Positions 21,239 through 32,088 of a stretch of DNA of 64,000 nt are shown piece after piece. A model generated the notes under the pieces. It did no database searches, was not told the DNA's origin, and saw only the letters and a list, made by a program, of their open reading frames with translations. Each line of letters starts with the position of its first letter. Position 1 is the stretch's first letter. This stretch comes from Daphnia pulex (Eukaryota; Arthropoda; Branchiopoda; Diplostraca; Daphniidae), in NCBI RefSeq assembly GCF_021134715.1, contig NC_060028.1:2936501-3000500 (forward strand), written 5' to 3'. The translations under genes and the position numbers were made by a program.

Positions 21239-21756
21239 GGACAATGTATTTGTATAAAGACTATCAAAGAAGCAAATTTTGTTTTTTTTTGAAAAAGCCA
21301 AGCATTCATGTTTCTTGTTAAAAATGAAATCTACAATATGACAATGTGAAGATATTCGCAATGCTGTATCCGGAGGAAGTCAACAGAAAGGGGGAAATCA
21401 ATGATGACTGTGGTTGTTGAAAAAGGTGCTATAACCCCGAAGAGACTTCTTCTGTAGCCAAACGTCAATGACTGTTGTTTTAGGGAAATGAAAAATGACT
21501 TGCGCTGGATGGGGAAGAATTCCATAAACACCGGAGGGGAATCTATATAGATTACACCAGAACCTGGAACAGTAGCTCCGGACAGAGGAAGAACATCATG
21601 AGCGTGCACCCTACGCTGCAAATGTTGAGTAGATTTAACAGTCATCAGTTAAAGAAGCCATATCGCGAGTGTGCGCTCTTCATTGGACGCTTTAGTTGGT
21701 TAATGGAGTCATGAGGCGAAGAAATTGAATTAAAACAACAGTATTCATTCACCATG

Positions 21757-21830
21757 CGCCCCTGGGTGGGATCGAACCACCAGCCTTCCGGTTAACAGCC
21801 GAACGCGCTAGCCAATTGCGCCACAGAGGC
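21757..21830 (-). tRNA. tRNA-Asn(GTT), unit 14
   Basis: Consensus C39 form. Confidence 0.97.
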
Positions 21831-21935
21831 ATGCTGATTGGTTAACGACACACTCGTCCAGTTCAACAGGCAAACCAAACATTACATTTTTTTAGTGTGG
21901 CCAACACTAATAAAATATTGCAGAAACATTGTGGG

Positions 21936-22008
21936 GCTTCCATAGTGTAGAGGTTATCACGTCGGCTTTACACGCTGAAGGTCCTCAGTTCGATCCTGAG
22001 TGGAAGCA
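21936..22008 (+). tRNA. tRNA-Val(TAC), unit 14
   Basis: Last TAC copy; every later copy in the array is CAC. Confidence 0.97.
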
Positions 22009-22238
22009 TCAGTATAACGTTAGGAAAAAATAATCGTAAGAGAAAAAGAAATGGAATGGAATTAATAACTTGTAATGTATCTTATCTAGATGACAACTAG
22101 ACTAAAACAAGTAGACATCTGGAAACTACACGCAGACAACCAACCAATCATAGTAATAGTTATCTCACGGTTCCTGGAAAGGAAAAAATGTAGTCAATAA
22201 GACTTGGTTCATTACATTGGAATAGAGCGCAATGGCAA

Positions 22239-22311
22239 GCCTGGCTAGCTCAGTCGGTAGAGCATGAGACTCTTAATCTCAGGGTCGGGGGTTCGAGCCC
22301 CCCGTTGGGCG
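22239..22311 (+). tRNA. tRNA-Lys(CTT), unit 15
   Basis: Consensus gene in a unit that duplicates unit 13. Confidence 0.97.
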
Positions 22312-22408
22312 TCACATATTTGCAAATAATTGCAGATGAAAGTTAGAAGTTGGGAGACGATCGTTAGTATTTTGTAATCATTTCAGAATAATTCTGTAGC
22401 GGATTGTA

Positions 22409-22481
22409 GTTTCCATAGTGTAGTGGTTATCACGTCGGCCTAACACGCTGAAGGTCCTCAGTTCAATCCTGGGTGGAAACA
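22409..22481 (+). tRNA. tRNA-Val(AAC), unit 15
   Basis: Consensus copy. Confidence 0.97.
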
Positions 22482-22997
22482 GGACAATGTATTTGTAGAA
22501 AGACTATCAAAGAAGCACATTTTGTTTTTTTGAAAAAGCCAAGCATTCATGTTTCTTGTTAAAAATGAAATCTACAATATGACAATGTGAAGATATTCGC
22601 AATGCTGTATCCGGAGGAAGTCAACAGAAAGGGGGAAATCAATGATGACTGTGGTTGTTGAAAAAGGTGCTATAACCCCGAAGAGACTTCTTCTGTAGCC
22701 AAACGTCAATGACTGTTGTTTTAGGGAAATGAAAAATGACTTGCGCTGGATGGGAAAGAATTCCATAAACACCGGAGGGGAATCTATATAGATTACACCA
22801 GAACCTGGAACAGTAGCTCCGGACAGAGGAAGAACATCATGAGCGTGCACCCTACGCTGCAAATGTTGAGTAGATTTAACAGTCATCAGTTAAAGAAGCC
22901 ATATCGCGAGTGTGCGTCCTTCATTGGACGCTTTAGTTGGTTAATGGAGTCATGAGGCGAAGAAATTGAATTAAAACAACGGTATTCATTCACCATG

Positions 22998-23071
22998 CGC
23001 CCCTGGGTGGGATCGAACCACCAGCCTTCCGGTTAACAGCCGAACGCGCTAGCCAATTGCGCCACAGAGGC
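22998..23071 (-). tRNA. tRNA-Asn(GTT), unit 15
   Basis: Consensus C39 form. Confidence 0.97.
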
Positions 23072-23176
23072 ATGCTGATTGGTTAACGACACACTCGTCC
23101 AGTTCAACAGGCAAACCAAACATTAAATTTTTTTAGTGTGGCCAACACTAATAAAATATTGCAGAAACATTGTGGG

Positions 23177-23249
23177 GCTTCCATAGTGTAGAGGTTATCA
23201 CGTCGGCTTCACACGCTGAAGGTCCTCAGTTCGATCCTGAGTGGAAGCA
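23177..23249 (+). tRNA. tRNA-Val(CAC), unit 15
   Basis: Anticodon CAC, as in its twin unit 13. Confidence 0.97.
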
Positions 23250-23479
23250 TCAGTATAACGTTAGGAAATAATAATCGTAAGAGAAAAAGAAATGGAATGG
23301 AATTAATAACTTGTAATGCATCTTATCTAGATGACAACTAGACTAGAACAAGTAGACATCTGGAAACTACACACAGACAACCAACCAATCATAGTAATAG
23401 TTATCTCACGGTTCCTGGAAAGGAAAAAATGTAGTCAATAAGACTTGGTTCATTACATTGGAATAGAGCGCAATGCCAA

Positions 23480-23552
23480 GCCTGGCTAGCTCAGTCGGTA
23501 GAGCATGAGACTCTTAATCTCAGGGTCGGGGGTTCGAGCCCCCCGTTGGGCG
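23480..23552 (+). tRNA. tRNA-Lys(CTT), unit 16
   Basis: Consensus gene; one private change just upstream. Confidence 0.97.
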
Positions 23553-23649
23553 TCACATATTTGCAAATAATTGCAGATGAAAGTTAGAAGTTGGGAGACG
23601 ATCGTTAGTATTTTGTAATCTTTTCAGAATAATTCTGTAGCGGATTGTA

Positions 23650-23722
23650 GTTTCCATAGTGTAGTGGTTATCACGTCGGCCTAACACGCTGAAGGTCCTC
23701 AGTTCAATCCTGGGTGGAAACA
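23650..23722 (+). tRNA. tRNA-Val(AAC), unit 16
   Basis: Consensus copy. Confidence 0.97.
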
Positions 23723-24239
23723 GGACAATGTATTTGTAGAAAGACTATCAAAGAAGCAAATTTTGTTTTTTTTGAAAAAGCCAAGCATTCATGTTTCTTG
23801 TTAAAAATGAAATCTACAATATGACAATGTGAAGATATTCGCAATGCTGTATCCGGAGGAAGTCAACAGAAAGGGGGAAATCAATGATGACTGTGGTTGT
23901 TGAAAAAGGTGCTATAACCCCGAAGAGACTTCTTCTGTAGCCAAACGTCAATGACTGTTGTTTTAGGGAAATGAAAAATGACTTGCGCTGGATGGGGAAG
24001 AATTCCATAAACACCGGAGGGGAATCTATATAGATTACACCAGAACCTGGAACAGTAGCTCCGGGCAGAGGAAGAACATCATGAGCGTGCACCCTACGCT
24101 GCAAATGTTGAGTAGATTTAACAGTCATCAGTTAAAGAAGCCATATCGCGAGTGTGCGCTCTTCATTGGACGCTTTAGTTGGTTAATGGAGTCATGAGGC
24201 GAAGAAATTGAATTAAAACAACAGTATTCATTCACCATG

Positions 24240-24313
24240 CGCCCCTGGGTGGGATCGAACCACCAGCCTTCCGGTTAACAGCCGAACGCGCTAGCCAATT
24301 GCGCCACAGAGGC
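24240..24313 (-). tRNA. tRNA-Asn(GTT), unit 16
   Basis: Consensus C39 form. Confidence 0.97.
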
Positions 24314-24418
24314 ATGCTGATTGGTTAACGACACACTCGTCCAGTTCAACAGGCAAACCAAACATTACATTTTTTTAGTGTGGCCAACACTAATAAAATA
24401 TTGCAGAAACATTCTGGG

Positions 24419-24491
24419 GCTTCCATAGTGTAGAGGTTATCACGTCGGCTTCACACGCTGAAGGTCCTCAGTTCGATCCTGAGTGGAAGCA
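24419..24491 (+). tRNA. tRNA-Val(CAC), unit 16
   Basis: Anticodon CAC. Confidence 0.97.
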
Positions 24492-24721
24492 TTAGTATAA
24501 CGTTAGGAAATAATAATCGTAAGAGAAAAAGAAATGGAATGGAATTAATAACTTGTAATGTATCTTATCTAGATGACAACTAGACTAGAACAAGTAGACA
24601 TCTGGAAACTACACACAGACAACCAACCAATCATAGTAATAGTTATCTCACGGTTCCTGGAAAGGAAAAAATGTAGTCAATAAGACTTGGTTCATTACAT
24701 TGGAATAGAGCGCAATGGCAA

Positions 24722-24794
24722 GCCTGGCTAGCTCAGTCGGTAGAGCATGAGACTCTTAATCTCAGGGTCGGGGGTTCGAGCACCCCGTTGGGCG
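24722..24794 (+). tRNA. tRNA-Lys(CTT), unit 17, T-stem variant
   Basis: A C-to-A change breaks one T-stem pair, and a 10-bp deletion follows the gene. Confidence 0.9.
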
Positions 24795-24881
24795 TCAAAT
24801 AATTGCAGATGAAAGTTAGAAGTTGGGAGACGATCGTTAGTATTTTGTAATCATTTCAGAATAATTCTGTAGCGGATTGTA

Positions 24882-24954
24882 GTTTCCATAGTGTAGTGGT
24901 TATCACGTCGGCCTAACACGCTGAAGGTCCTCAGTTCAATCCTGGGTGGAAACA
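24882..24954 (+). tRNA. tRNA-Val(AAC), unit 17
   Basis: Consensus copy. Confidence 0.97.
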
Positions 24955-25470
24955 GGACAATGTATTTGTAGAAAGACTATCAAAGAAGCACATTTTGTTT
25001 TTTTGAAAAAGCCAAGCATTCATGTTTCTTGTTAAAAATGAAATCTACAATATGACAATGTGAAGATATTCGCAATGCTGTATCCGGAGGAAGTCAACAG
25101 AAAGGGGGAAATCAATGATGACTGTGGTTGTTGAAAAAGGTGCTATAACCCCGAAGAGACTTCTTCTGTAGCCAAACGTCAATGACTGTTGTTTTAGGGA
25201 AATGAAAAATGACTTGCGCTGGATGGGGAAGAATTCTATAAACACCGGAGGGGAATCTATATAGATTACACCAGAACCTGGAACAGTAGCTCCGGACAGA
25301 GGAAGAACATCATGAGCGTGCACCCTACGCTGCAAATGTTGAGTAGATTTAACAGTCATCAGTTAAAGAAGCCATATCGCGAGTGTGCGCTCTTCATTGG
25401 ACGCTTTAGTTGGTTAATGGAGTCATGAGGCGAAGAAATTGAATTAAAACAACAGTATTCATTCACCATG

Positions 25471-25544
25471 CGCCCCTGGGTGGGATCGAACCACCAGCCT
25501 TCCGGTTAACAGCCGAACGCGCTAGCCAATTGCGCCACAGAGGC
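25471..25544 (-). tRNA. tRNA-Asn(GTT), unit 17
   Basis: Consensus C39 form. Confidence 0.97.
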
Positions 25545-25649
25545 ATGCTGATTGGTTAACGACACACTCGTCCAGTTCAACAGGCAAACCAAACATTACA
25601 TTTTTTTAGTGTGGCCAACACTAATAAAATATTGCAGAAACATTGTGGG

Positions 25650-25722
25650 GCTTCCATAGTGTAGAGGTTATCACGTCGGCTTCACACGCTGAAGGTCCTC
25701 AGTTCGATCCTGAGTGGAAGCA
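25650..25722 (+). tRNA. tRNA-Val(CAC), unit 17
   Basis: Anticodon CAC. Confidence 0.97.
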
Positions 25723-25952
25723 TCAGTATAACGTTAGGAAATAATAATCGTAAGAGAAAAAGAAATGGAATGGAATTAATAACTTGTAATGTATCTTATC
25801 TAGATGACAACTAGACTAGAACAAGTAGACATCTGGAAACTACACACAGACAACCAACCAATCATAGTAATAGTTATCTCACGGTTCCTGGAAAGGAAAA
25901 AATGTAGTCAATAAGACTTGGTTCATTACATTGGAATAGAGCGCAATGGCAA

Positions 25953-26025
25953 GCCTGGCTAGCTCAGTCGGTAGAGCATGAGACTCTTAATCTCAGGGTC
26001 GGGGGTTCGAGCCCCCCGTTGGGCG
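25953..26025 (+). tRNA. tRNA-Lys(CTT), unit 18
   Basis: Consensus copy. Confidence 0.97.
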
Positions 26026-26122
26026 TCACATATTTGCAAATAATTGCAGATGAAAGTTAGAAGTTGGGAGACGATCGTTAGTATTTTGTAATCATTTCAG
26101 AATAATTCTGTAGCGGATTGTA

Positions 26123-26195
26123 GTTTCCATAGTGTAGTGGTTATCACGTCGGCCTAACACGCTGAAGGTCCTCAGTTCAATCCTGGGTGGAAACA
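26123..26195 (+). tRNA. tRNA-Val(AAC), unit 18
   Basis: Consensus copy. Confidence 0.97.
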
Positions 26196-26711
26196 GGACA
26201 ATGTATTTGTAGAAAGACTATCAAAGAAGCACATTTTGTTTTTTTGAAAAAGCCAAGCATTCATGTTTCTTGTTAAAAATGAAATCTACAATATGACAAT
26301 GTGAAGATATTCGCAATGCTGTATCCGGAGGAAGTCAACAGAAAGGGGGAAATCAATGATGACTGTGGTTGTTGAAAAAGGTGCTATAACCCCGAAGAGA
26401 CTTCTTCTGTAGCCAAACGTCAATGACTGTTGTTTTAGGGAAATGAAAAATAACTTGCGCTGGATGGGGAAGAATTCCATAAACACCGGAGGGGAATCTA
26501 TATAGATTACACCAGAACCTGGAACAGTAGCTCCGGACAGAGGAAGAACATCATGAGCGTGCACCCTACGCTGCAAATGTTGAGTAGATTTAACAGTCAT
26601 CAGTTAAAGAAGCCATATCGCGAGTGTGCGCTCTTCATTGGACGCTTTAGTTGGTTAATGGAGTCATGAGGCGAAGAAATTGAATTAAAACAACAGTATT
26701 CATTCACCATG

Positions 26712-26746
26712 CGCCCCTGGGTGGGATCGAACCACCAGCCTTCCGG
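26712..26746 (-). pseudogene. 3' half of tRNA-Asn split by LINE copy 1 (unit 18)
   Basis: 35 nt from the anticodon stem (CCGG) to the 3' end. The 5' half is at 32291-32325. The 4 nt between the halves in an intact gene (TTAA: the last two anticodon bases and positions 37-38) are lost or absorbed into the LINE ends. Confidence 0.95.
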
Positions 26747-27047
26747 TTTTTTTTTTTTTTTATATTTAAACGATTTATTGTCACGATTAAAATTTAAATT
26801 GCTTTACAGATACTTGGGGCATTTACGAGATTTGTGACATAAGTGACTTGCTGTGGCCAAGGAGAAACATAACAAAGAAAAAGAAACATTTCGAGACGGA
26901 AATGAGAGAGGACAAATGATTTTGGTGAAAAATGTGAAATTTAACAATACGACATCTGGGGGGGATCCAAGAAATATTAATTGTAATGAGAGAACAATTT
27001 TGTATAAAGATAAGAAGAAATCTGTTGAGAATTTTGAGAGGGAATAT

Positions 27048-30000
27048 TTATGGATTAGAAGGTGACATCTGGGGAGAATTTTTTGAATGAAGGAGGCTTG
27101 ACCAGAGAGACTGTATTTCATTGATGGCTGGGGTGAGGTTTTGGCTGCGGGCGGTCCAGACGGTGATGATGTAGGATTGGATGAGTGCCAATATTTTCTC
27201 TTTATTGGGGCCATTTCCAATGTCTCCATTTATTGTTGATTTGAGTGGTTTTTGACATCCAAGTTTCGTTAGTTGAATTCGGAGCCATAAACTTATGTGA
27301 ACTTTCTCAGAACATAGTAACATAAGATGGTCGTCAGTTTCTTGGCCGCCATTGCATAGAGGACATTGGTCATTTCTAGATAGTCTGAGGCTTGTGAGGC
27401 GCATTTTGGTAGGGAGCTGATTATGATTGAAATCCCAGACCAGTTCAGCGTTTCTTCCTTTCATTTTGGCCACCCAACGCCAGATGGAAGCCCAGTCGAG
27501 GTCCGGTTTCGCAACTTCGGTTCTCCCTGGTTGCCCAAGGTTAGCGATCAGGTGATTGTAGGTGGCGCGGTGATTGGATACGGTTGACGATGTGAAGATG
27601 CCAGCTTTAAGTAGATCGGTGATGGTTGAAAGTGCGGTGGTGAAGTATGGATGTGATGAATGGGTTGCATTAAATCTGGGCTGGATGATTTGTTGAAGGA
27701 GATTCTTGAGGTGTGGACCCAACCAATAAACGGCTGCAGCTCTCTCAATAGCCTCGGGATGGATTAAAGATTTAAAGATTTGACGGGTGAAAAGGGATTG
27801 GAAGAATTGAAAAAGTAAGGTGACTCCAAGTCCACCTTGGAGTCGGGGGCGGATCAAAACATTTAGGGGTGGGTGCTCTCTTCGTTGTGCCCAAAGAAAT
27901 TTGTTGCATTTTTGTTGGAGGAGAAGGGCTTGGGTTTTGTTGCAAGGGAGTACATGAGCTATATGAACAAGTTGTGATAAGACATGTTGTTTGATGAATA
28001 GGACGCGACCATAAAAAGTGAAATGACGGTGTGTGTTTGTGATAAGAATATTTTGTATGATGTTGAACTGTCTTTGCCAATTGTCTCTTACTGTTGTTTT
28101 TATTTCAGAAGAAAAAGTAATTCCAAGAATTTTCAAGTTGTCTACTTGAGTTATCCAATCATGTGGCCAAGTACGTTTAGGATGAGTTTGATTGAAATTG
28201 CTTCTACGTGGGATCGAACTCCTAACCTCAGGAATCCCAGCCAACGCCGCTACCGTCTGCGCTACTACGGCCTGTGGACTTTTATTTAAGGTCCAAGTGC
28301 CTAGACCAAGTAATTTTGTCTTCCCCTTGTTAATACGTGCATTTGTCCAGACACAAAATTCTAGAATAATCTCGCATGCACGACGTACATCTTTCATTGA
28401 TGAGACAAAAACTACTAGATCATCTACATATGCACGAACTTTGATGCGTTTTCCGTAGTGTTCAATTCCGTCAATACCCCTAGACAAGGAAACTAAAAGC
28501 GGTTCAATATAGAGGGCAAACAGATGGACTGACAGAGGGCACCCCTGTCGCACGGATTGTGCATTGTCCACAGTACCGACTATGTCATTACCGTTCAATG
28601 GGCATAGTTCAGTTATACTGTACAGCGTTTTCAACCAATCAACAAAGAGGGGGGGATAGCCCATGGCTGTCATTACTTCCCACAGAACGTCTCGATTGAC
28701 AAGGTCATATGCTTTCTCTAAATCGTACGCGATAATGGCGGCCGGTTTGAGAGAAGATACCTCTTTTGATTTACGACCTGTATTATCAATGACATCTCGG
28801 ATTAAACACAAACTGTCAAAGATATAGCGGCCGGGTACACCACCTTTTTGATGTGAGCCTAGAGAGTTTTGAAGAGATTTTCTCAGACGAAAAGCCAATA
28901 CTGACGCGATTAACTTGTAATCGGTATTTAACAAAGAGATTGGTCGGTAATCGGTGATTTTACTCGGTGTTGGGATTTTTGGGACTAATCTTATAGCTGC
29001 CCTTCCCTGCGACGGCTGGAGTTTTCTTTTGTCGAGGACGCAATTCATCATTTCCAGAAAATGAACACCAATAACATCCCAAAATTTTATATAAAACTCA
29101 AAAGGAATGCCATCTGTACCCGGGGCCTTGTTCTTTTTAGTTGCCTTAAGGGCGTTGTTAATTTCATCTACTGTGAACGGATCTACAAGAAAGTTGTCAC
29201 TCTCCGGGATCGAACCTAGTACTCCTCGATTCAACGCTTGAGCGTTTAACGACTGAGCTACCACTGATACACCCGAATCGTTTTTAGTGGGTTTTGTACG
29301 GGTAAGTGCACCTCTAATCCCTTCTAGAAATTTTCCAGCTAATTGGGTATTGGGGGAGGGCTGGTTCTGAAAAATTCTACTAAAGTGTTCAATTATTTCT
29401 TGGTTAATCTGCTCAGGTTGGGTAATTTTACAGTTATCATTAGTTTTGAGCTGAGTAATCAGAGACTTCTGGAAATTGCTCGTTGACTTGTTCATATGAA
29501 AGGTAGATGGCTCTTCTTCGGCTATACTTTGAACGCGTGAACGTATTGCAAATCCCCTCAATGCTTCTCGCTCCCAGGCTAGAAACTCACGTTTCAACTC
29601 CATGTAACGCGCATGATTGAAATTTACATTGTTCACGGTTTCTTTTAGTTGATGTTGGAGCAATTTCCTTTTGACTCTCTGATCACAGATTCTCTTTTTA
29701 CAATAGTTCATTGATAATCGCCTGAGGCTAGGTTTGAAAATAATCTCCCACCAATGATCTACGTTTTCAATACGGGATGGGTGTTGAGACATTTCTTCAA
29801 TAAAGACATGCACCAAGTTTATATATTCTTCTTCCTCAAGAATTGATGAGTTAAGTTTCCATAAATTCCTTGACTTGTTCCTCACTACACTAGGAGGGGT
29901 GGTGCTGTTTATATACCCTACGATTGGTCTGTGATCCCCGAGTGGTAAGTCGTGCAAATGGATATCAGAAAATTTTACGTGATGGTGGCAATAAATTCGG

Positions 30001-30587
30001 TCCAATCTAGCCTGGCTAGCCGCACAATTGTACGTCCAACAAGGTTCATTTTTCCGAATTTCTCTCCAGACATCTGTTAATGAAAGGGCTTTTACTAAAT
30101 CTCGGAGGGGTTCTAGTAATGCTAGTCTAATTTTAGGTGGTGTTGTCTTGCTACTTTTACGGTCATCGATCTCGTCAACGGCATTAAAATCTCCCAATAT
30201 AATTGCTGGTGCCTTATACTGGGCAACATAAGCCGGAATAGTTTGCCGGAGGAAAGAATCTCTATAACTTTTATTTTGGTCACCAGATGGGGCGTAAATA
30301 CACACGAAAGCAAGACCCTTTACTTCCATGGCTATCAGCCTCCCCTCCGGTTCAAACAAAATGTTTTTGGCGCTCAGCCCGTGTCGTACTAGGATGGCTG
30401 TCCCATGTTGTCTAGGACCGAGATTTGTGTGCATCTGGTAATGTTTAGTAAATACGGTGCTAGAGTGAAATACTACTTCTTGCAAACATATAATATCAAG
30501 TTTATTATGTAAAAAGAAATTGAGTATTATTTGAAGTTTGTCAGGTGACGATATTCTGTTGATATTATATGTCGCAATGTTAGTCAT
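27048..30587 (-). CDS. LINE ORF2: endonuclease-reverse transcriptase (copy 1)
   Basis: 1179 codons from ATG. Residues 1-225 form an apurinic-type endonuclease: N8, E37 (LQE), GDFN at 132-135, DH at 219-220. Reverse transcriptase spans about 468-760: KAPGTDGIP, ITDYRPISLLN, AYDLEKAYD, QGCPLS and YVDD at 720-723. A CCHC-like motif (CPLC...H...C) lies near the C terminus. The protein would nick the tRNA-Asn target and prime reverse transcription there. Two tRNA-like modules are encoded in frame at residues 439-464 and 770-797. Versus copy 2 it differs at residue 578 (Gly for Asp) and 769-770. Start chosen for the ATG just after the ORF1 stop. Confidence 0.95.
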   Translation of the reverse strand: MTNIATYNINRISSPDKLQIILNFFLHNKLDIICLQEVVFHSSTVFTKHYQMHTNLGPRQHGTAILVRHGLSAKNILFEPEGRLIAMEVKGLAFVCIYAPSGDQNKSYRDSFLRQTIPAYVAQYKAPAIILGDFNAVDEIDDRKSSKTTPPKIRLALLEPLRDLVKALSLTDVWREIRKNEPCWTYNCAASQARLDRIYCHHHVKFSDIHLHDLPLGDHRPIVGYINSTTPPSVVRNKSRNLWKLNSSILEEEEYINLVHVFIEEMSQHPSRIENVDHWWEIIFKPSLRRLSMNYCKKRICDQRVKRKLLQHQLKETVNNVNFNHARYMELKREFLAWEREALRGFAIRSRVQSIAEEEPSTFHMNKSTSNFQKSLITQLKTNDNCKITQPEQINQEIIEHFSRIFQNQPSPNTQLAGKFLEGIRGALTRTKPTKNDSGVSVVAQSLNAQALNRGVLGSIPESDNFLVDPFTVDEINNALKATKKNKAPGTDGIPFEFYIKFWDVIGVHFLEMMNCVLDKRKLQPSQGRAAIRLVPKIPTPSKITDYRPISLLNTDYKLIASVLAFRLRKSLQNSLGSHQKGGVPGRYIFDSLCLIRDVIDNTGRKSKEVSSLKPAAIIAYDLEKAYDLVNRDVLWEVMTAMGYPPLFVDWLKTLYSITELCPLNGNDIVGTVDNAQSVRQGCPLSVHLFALYIEPLLVSLSRGIDGIEHYGKRIKVRAYVDDLVVFVSSMKDVRRACEIILEFCVWTNARINKGKTKLLGLGTWTLNKSPQAVVAQTVAALAGIPEVRSSIPRRSNFNQTHPKRTWPHDWITQVDNLKILGITFSSEIKTTVRDNWQRQFNIIQNILITNTHRHFTFYGRVLFIKQHVLSQLVHIAHVLPCNKTQALLLQQKCNKFLWAQRREHPPLNVLIRPRLQGGLGVTLLFQFFQSLFTRQIFKSLIHPEAIERAAAVYWLGPHLKNLLQQIIQPRFNATHSSHPYFTTALSTITDLLKAGIFTSSTVSNHRATYNHLIANLGQPGRTEVAKPDLDWASIWRWVAKMKGRNAELVWDFNHNQLPTKMRLTSLRLSRNDQCPLCNGGQETDDHLMLLCSEKVHISLWLRIQLTKLGCQKPLKSTINGDIGNGPNKEKILALIQSYIITVWTARSQNLTPAINEIQSLWSSLLHSKNSPQMSPSNP
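28199..28277 (-). other. tRNA-like module in LINE ORF2, after YVDD (copy 1)
   Basis: Sense strand contains GTAGCGCAGACGGTAGCGGC (A box, D arm) and GGAGTTCGATCCCACG (B box, T arm) at type I spacing. It is translated in frame as VAQ-x13-SIP within residues 770-797. The flank at 28277-28285 differs from copy 2 by a small cluster of changes. Confidence 0.75.
29195..29271 (-). other. tRNA-like module in LINE ORF2, between endonuclease and RT (copy 1)
   Basis: Sense strand contains GTGGTAGCTCAGTCGTTAAA and TAGGTTCGATCCCGGA. Translation in frame is VAQ-x13-SIP at residues 443-461, in the linker before the RT core. Confidence 0.78.
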
Positions 30588-30589
30588 GA

Positions 30590-32088
30590 TTAATATTTAA
30601 ATTTGGGTTTAGAGGGTTGGGTTTTGTTATCGTGGGCTTTTTTCCTTCTAACGGCCTCCATTGCTTTGAGAGTTTTATCTTCTATGGGGGTTGATGGAGT
30701 GCCGAGGGGGACGCCCAAGGACTCCTGAGTCTCACTCACATGACTAGCCTCCTGGCTATCAAGTGGCCGTTGTCCTGGCTGAATACTCCCACCAGAAAAA
30801 GAAATGTCTTCATCAGGATTTGAAATCGAAACCACCTCGGTTGCATCCATCTCTTCAACCACTCGTTATCCATCTGTTCTATCGTGGATGGAATAGATGG
30901 TACTCCAGGTGAGATTGGAGCGGGTGGAACATCGTTCCCCCTAGAGAGGGCGGGAAAAGAATTAATGTCCGCACCCGGTATCGAAACTGGAACCTCTCGA
31001 GTCGGAGACCCGAGTTCAACCAACTGAGCTACACCAGATTCAATTTCCTCAGCTACCTCGCCCGAGCCAGAGGAAGAGGCAGTACGACTCCTCTTTTTTG
31101 ATTGTTTTTGTTGGTCACGGAATTCCCTCGTCTGTTTCATTTTCTTTTTCTTGACCAATTTGGACGCAACAGACGAACCTACACAGTTGGTGTCTTCAGC
31201 GTCAGCATCGGTGTCAGAAGAAGATTCAGTTCCATCGGGTTTCGAAATCGGATCCTCTGGAGCTCCATCAAGAACGACAACAGTCGACGTCGTTGGCCTC
31301 TGGGCTAACTCGGGGAATGTATCAGCGTCAACAGTTGGAGCAATTGGCATTTGCCCGCCACCAATCGGGCCTGTCTCCTGGGGCTTCCTAACAGTTGTCC
31401 TAACTGGGCCACGATTTGTTAGTAATACACTACTATAGCTACGTGTTCCAATGGGGCCTTTTGAAATGGTGCTGGGGTTGGTTAAACTACGGGGTTGCTT
31501 GGGGCAATTAGCTAAGACATGGGTGGGAGAATCACACATGCGGCATGTGTGCATTTGCCCTGCATAAGACACCATTATTGGTTCCTTGTAGCTTCCAAAG
31601 GTGATATAAGACGGAATGCTCTTGTGGATTTCCATATCCACGTTGACAATTCCAGTCTTTATCCCGTTCCACCTTGGGAGCGATCTATCCTGATACGTGT
31701 CCCAAAAAATCCGAGAAATCACTCCATACTCACGCAATCTCTTGTTTAGCAGGCTTAGGTCATCATCGAATTTGAAATGTTGAATTCTAACGCGTACAAG
31801 GTTAACTGACCTATCTCTCACTCTAATTTTGACCTCCTTGCCACTAATGACTACTGATTCTTTAGCACTAAATTTATTCAAAAATTCAATATGGTCATTG
31901 ACGGTCTTGAACCCAATTCGGAAAACGCAAATAGCTCGTCCTGGTAGGCGAGAAACTGCATCAAAGATGCTATCAGATTCATTACTGTCGTGCTCGAAAC
32001 ATTCGTAGAACTCATGCCTGGTCACTTCAGTATTACCAAAAGAGATTTCGGCAGTACGTGGCCAGACGTCTGGGGATTCCGATCCCAT
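30590..32088 (-). pseudogene. LINE ORF1 (copy 1), one frameshift
   Basis: RNA-binding ORF1 protein of the LINE. Relative to copy 2 one C is missing near 30863, in the last fifth of the frame, so the reading ends early with an altered C terminus; the remaining ~90 codons lie in the other frame down to 30590. The CCHC knuckle is upstream and intact. Start taken as the ATG at 32088, because the longer frame opens only from a non-ATG codon. Confidence 0.9.
30967..31040 (-). other. tRNA-like module in LINE ORF1 (copy 1)
   Basis: Sense strand contains GGTGTAGCTCAGTTGGTTGA and CCAGTTTCGATACCGGG. In frame it reads VAQ-x13-SIP, the same spacing as the two ORF2 modules. Confidence 0.78.

Larger units (their letters stand above)
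20849..26746. repeat. tRNA array 1, block 2 (units 14-18)
   Basis: The array resumes mid-unit after the insert. Unit 15 matches unit 13 at all of its private variants, and unit 16 shares a spacer variant (GCAAATTTTG with an extra T) with unit 14. The block ends inside the tRNA-Asn of unit 18 where LINE copy 1 begins. Confidence 0.95.

Noticed and set aside
26804-27229. 141-codon frame overlapping the LINE ORF2 end
   Set aside because: It is an alternative frame of the 3' part of ORF2, identical in both LINE copies.
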